6,176 nt of DNA from a bacterium (GTDB taxonomy: Bacteria > Zixibacteria > MSB-5A5 > GN15 > FEB-12). Below are positions 5,645-6,176 of the stretch, piece by piece (the stretch's first letter is position 1; each line of letters starts with the position of its first letter). The stretch is from positions 1 to 6,176 of the forward strand of contig JAUXBJ010000131.1 of NCBI GenBank assembly GCA_030619425.1, in the 5' to 3' direction. The notes under the pieces are model-generated. The model did not search any database. It had not been told where the DNA came from and worked only from the letters and a program-made list of their open reading frames with translations. Position numbers and translations under genes: made by a program.

Positions 5645-6176
5645 ATGAAGAAGCTCTTGATCGTTATCGCCGGCATAGTCTCGACCGCATCGCTCTTCGG
5701 AGCCATAGTGAACAACTCCACGTCGTCGCCGTCGGCGGAGGACTCGCTGTCCTGCGTGTTTTATTCGGTGGACAGTCTGGGCAATCCGACGACGGCTGAC
5801 TCGGTGTATGTTCTGGTCGCCGGTCCCGGTGGCAGTGTTGTCTATCGTGACTCGGTAGCCATTTCGGACAGCCGCATAACCTCGACCACTATCAGTTCCA
5901 AGCAGTTCTACAGCTTCAAGGAACAGGTTTCCAACCTTGATGGTTCGGGGAGCATGGGCAGTTATTCACTGACCATCCTGGCCAAGAGAAACAGCGGCAG
6001 CCTGCTCACACCGAACGTCTATTCGTTCCAGATTGTGAGTGAGGAACTCTCCGACCAACTGGCCCTGATCGGTGACTCTGTTGATGTCAGAGGTGGCGCT
6101 GTCGATTCCAATCGCACCGAATTGGGTGGTGACTCGGCGATGACGGCGGCCTGGGTTTGGAACACGCCGCAGAGTA
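5645..6176 (+). CDS. Exported beta-rich, possibly fibre-like protein, 3' truncated
   Basis: The frame is open from ATG 5645 to the window edge, giving 177 residues with no stop. AAGGGAG at 5634-5640 is four bases upstream. The N-terminus (MKKLLIVIAGIVSTASLFGA) is a signal peptide or signal anchor; the best cleavage guess is after G-A at 20, but position -3 is Phe, so an uncleaved anchor is possible. The rest is Ser/Thr/Asp-rich and mainly beta (SVYVLVAGPGGSVVYRDSV, and SYSLTILAKRNS), then a short helix (SEELSDQLALIGDSVDV, about 138-154), then TAAWVWNTPQS at the edge. The final 'VWN-x-P' pattern resembles the start of repeats in phage fibre and adhesin proteins, so a long repetitive protein may continue outside the window. 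Its place next to another exported protein argues that the two work together outside the cytoplasm. The function is not established. Confidence 0.6.
   Translation, partial: MKKLLIVIAGIVSTASLFGAIVNNSTSSPSAEDSLSCVFYSVDSLGNPTTADSVYVLVAGPGGSVVYRDSVAISDSRITSTTISSKQFYSFKEQVSNLDGSGSMGSYSLTILAKRNSGSLLTPNVYSFQIVSEELSDQLALIGDSVDVRGGAVDSNRTELGGDSAMTAAWVWNTPQS

Overview
The window is a densely packed, single-strand (+) virion-morphogenesis operon of a tailed phage or prophage. The anchor is a recognisable HK97-fold-type major capsid protein. It is preceded by a probable head decoration protein and the tail end of a probable scaffold or protease-scaffold protein, and followed by a head-tail connector-like protein and two small genes. 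Strong Shine-Dalgarno sites, very short gaps, one ATGA stop/start overlap and moderately high GC suggest a bacterial host with a canonical anti-SD. The two genes at the right end encode N-terminal export signals, one of them on a DNRLRE-type protein. From memory, this domain style is common in candidate phyla such as Zixibacteria and related Gram-negative lineages. That host guess is weak, and no host gene, integrase, tRNA or attachment site is visible to settle it.

Layout: 2-277, C-terminus of a coiled-coil-rich probable scaffold; 278-359, a gap with two tandem hairpin-forming repeats; 360-779, probable decoration protein; 793-1896, major capsid protein; 1897-1947, a gap with a 10-bp-stem hairpin; 1948-3363, a six-bladed beta-propeller plus a C-terminal beta module; 3366-4178, connector-like protein with an internal duplication; 4189-4563 and 4565-4849, two small proteins of unknown function; 4846-5619, a secreted DNRLRE-like protein; 5645-6176, the start of another exported, fibre-like protein that runs off the window. 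There is no gene-free stretch above 300 bases.

The left half (scaffold, decoration, capsid, connector) builds the head and its neck. The unusual parts are the large propeller protein wedged between capsid and connector, the tandem beta-repeat inside the connector, and the abrupt switch from cytoplasmic head genes to proteins with signal peptides at the point where tail tube and tape-measure genes would often begin. The switch could mean a short-tailed (podovirus-like) architecture, tail genes encoded elsewhere, or a set of exported accessory proteins (host-surface or adhesion factors) co-transcribed with the virion genes.
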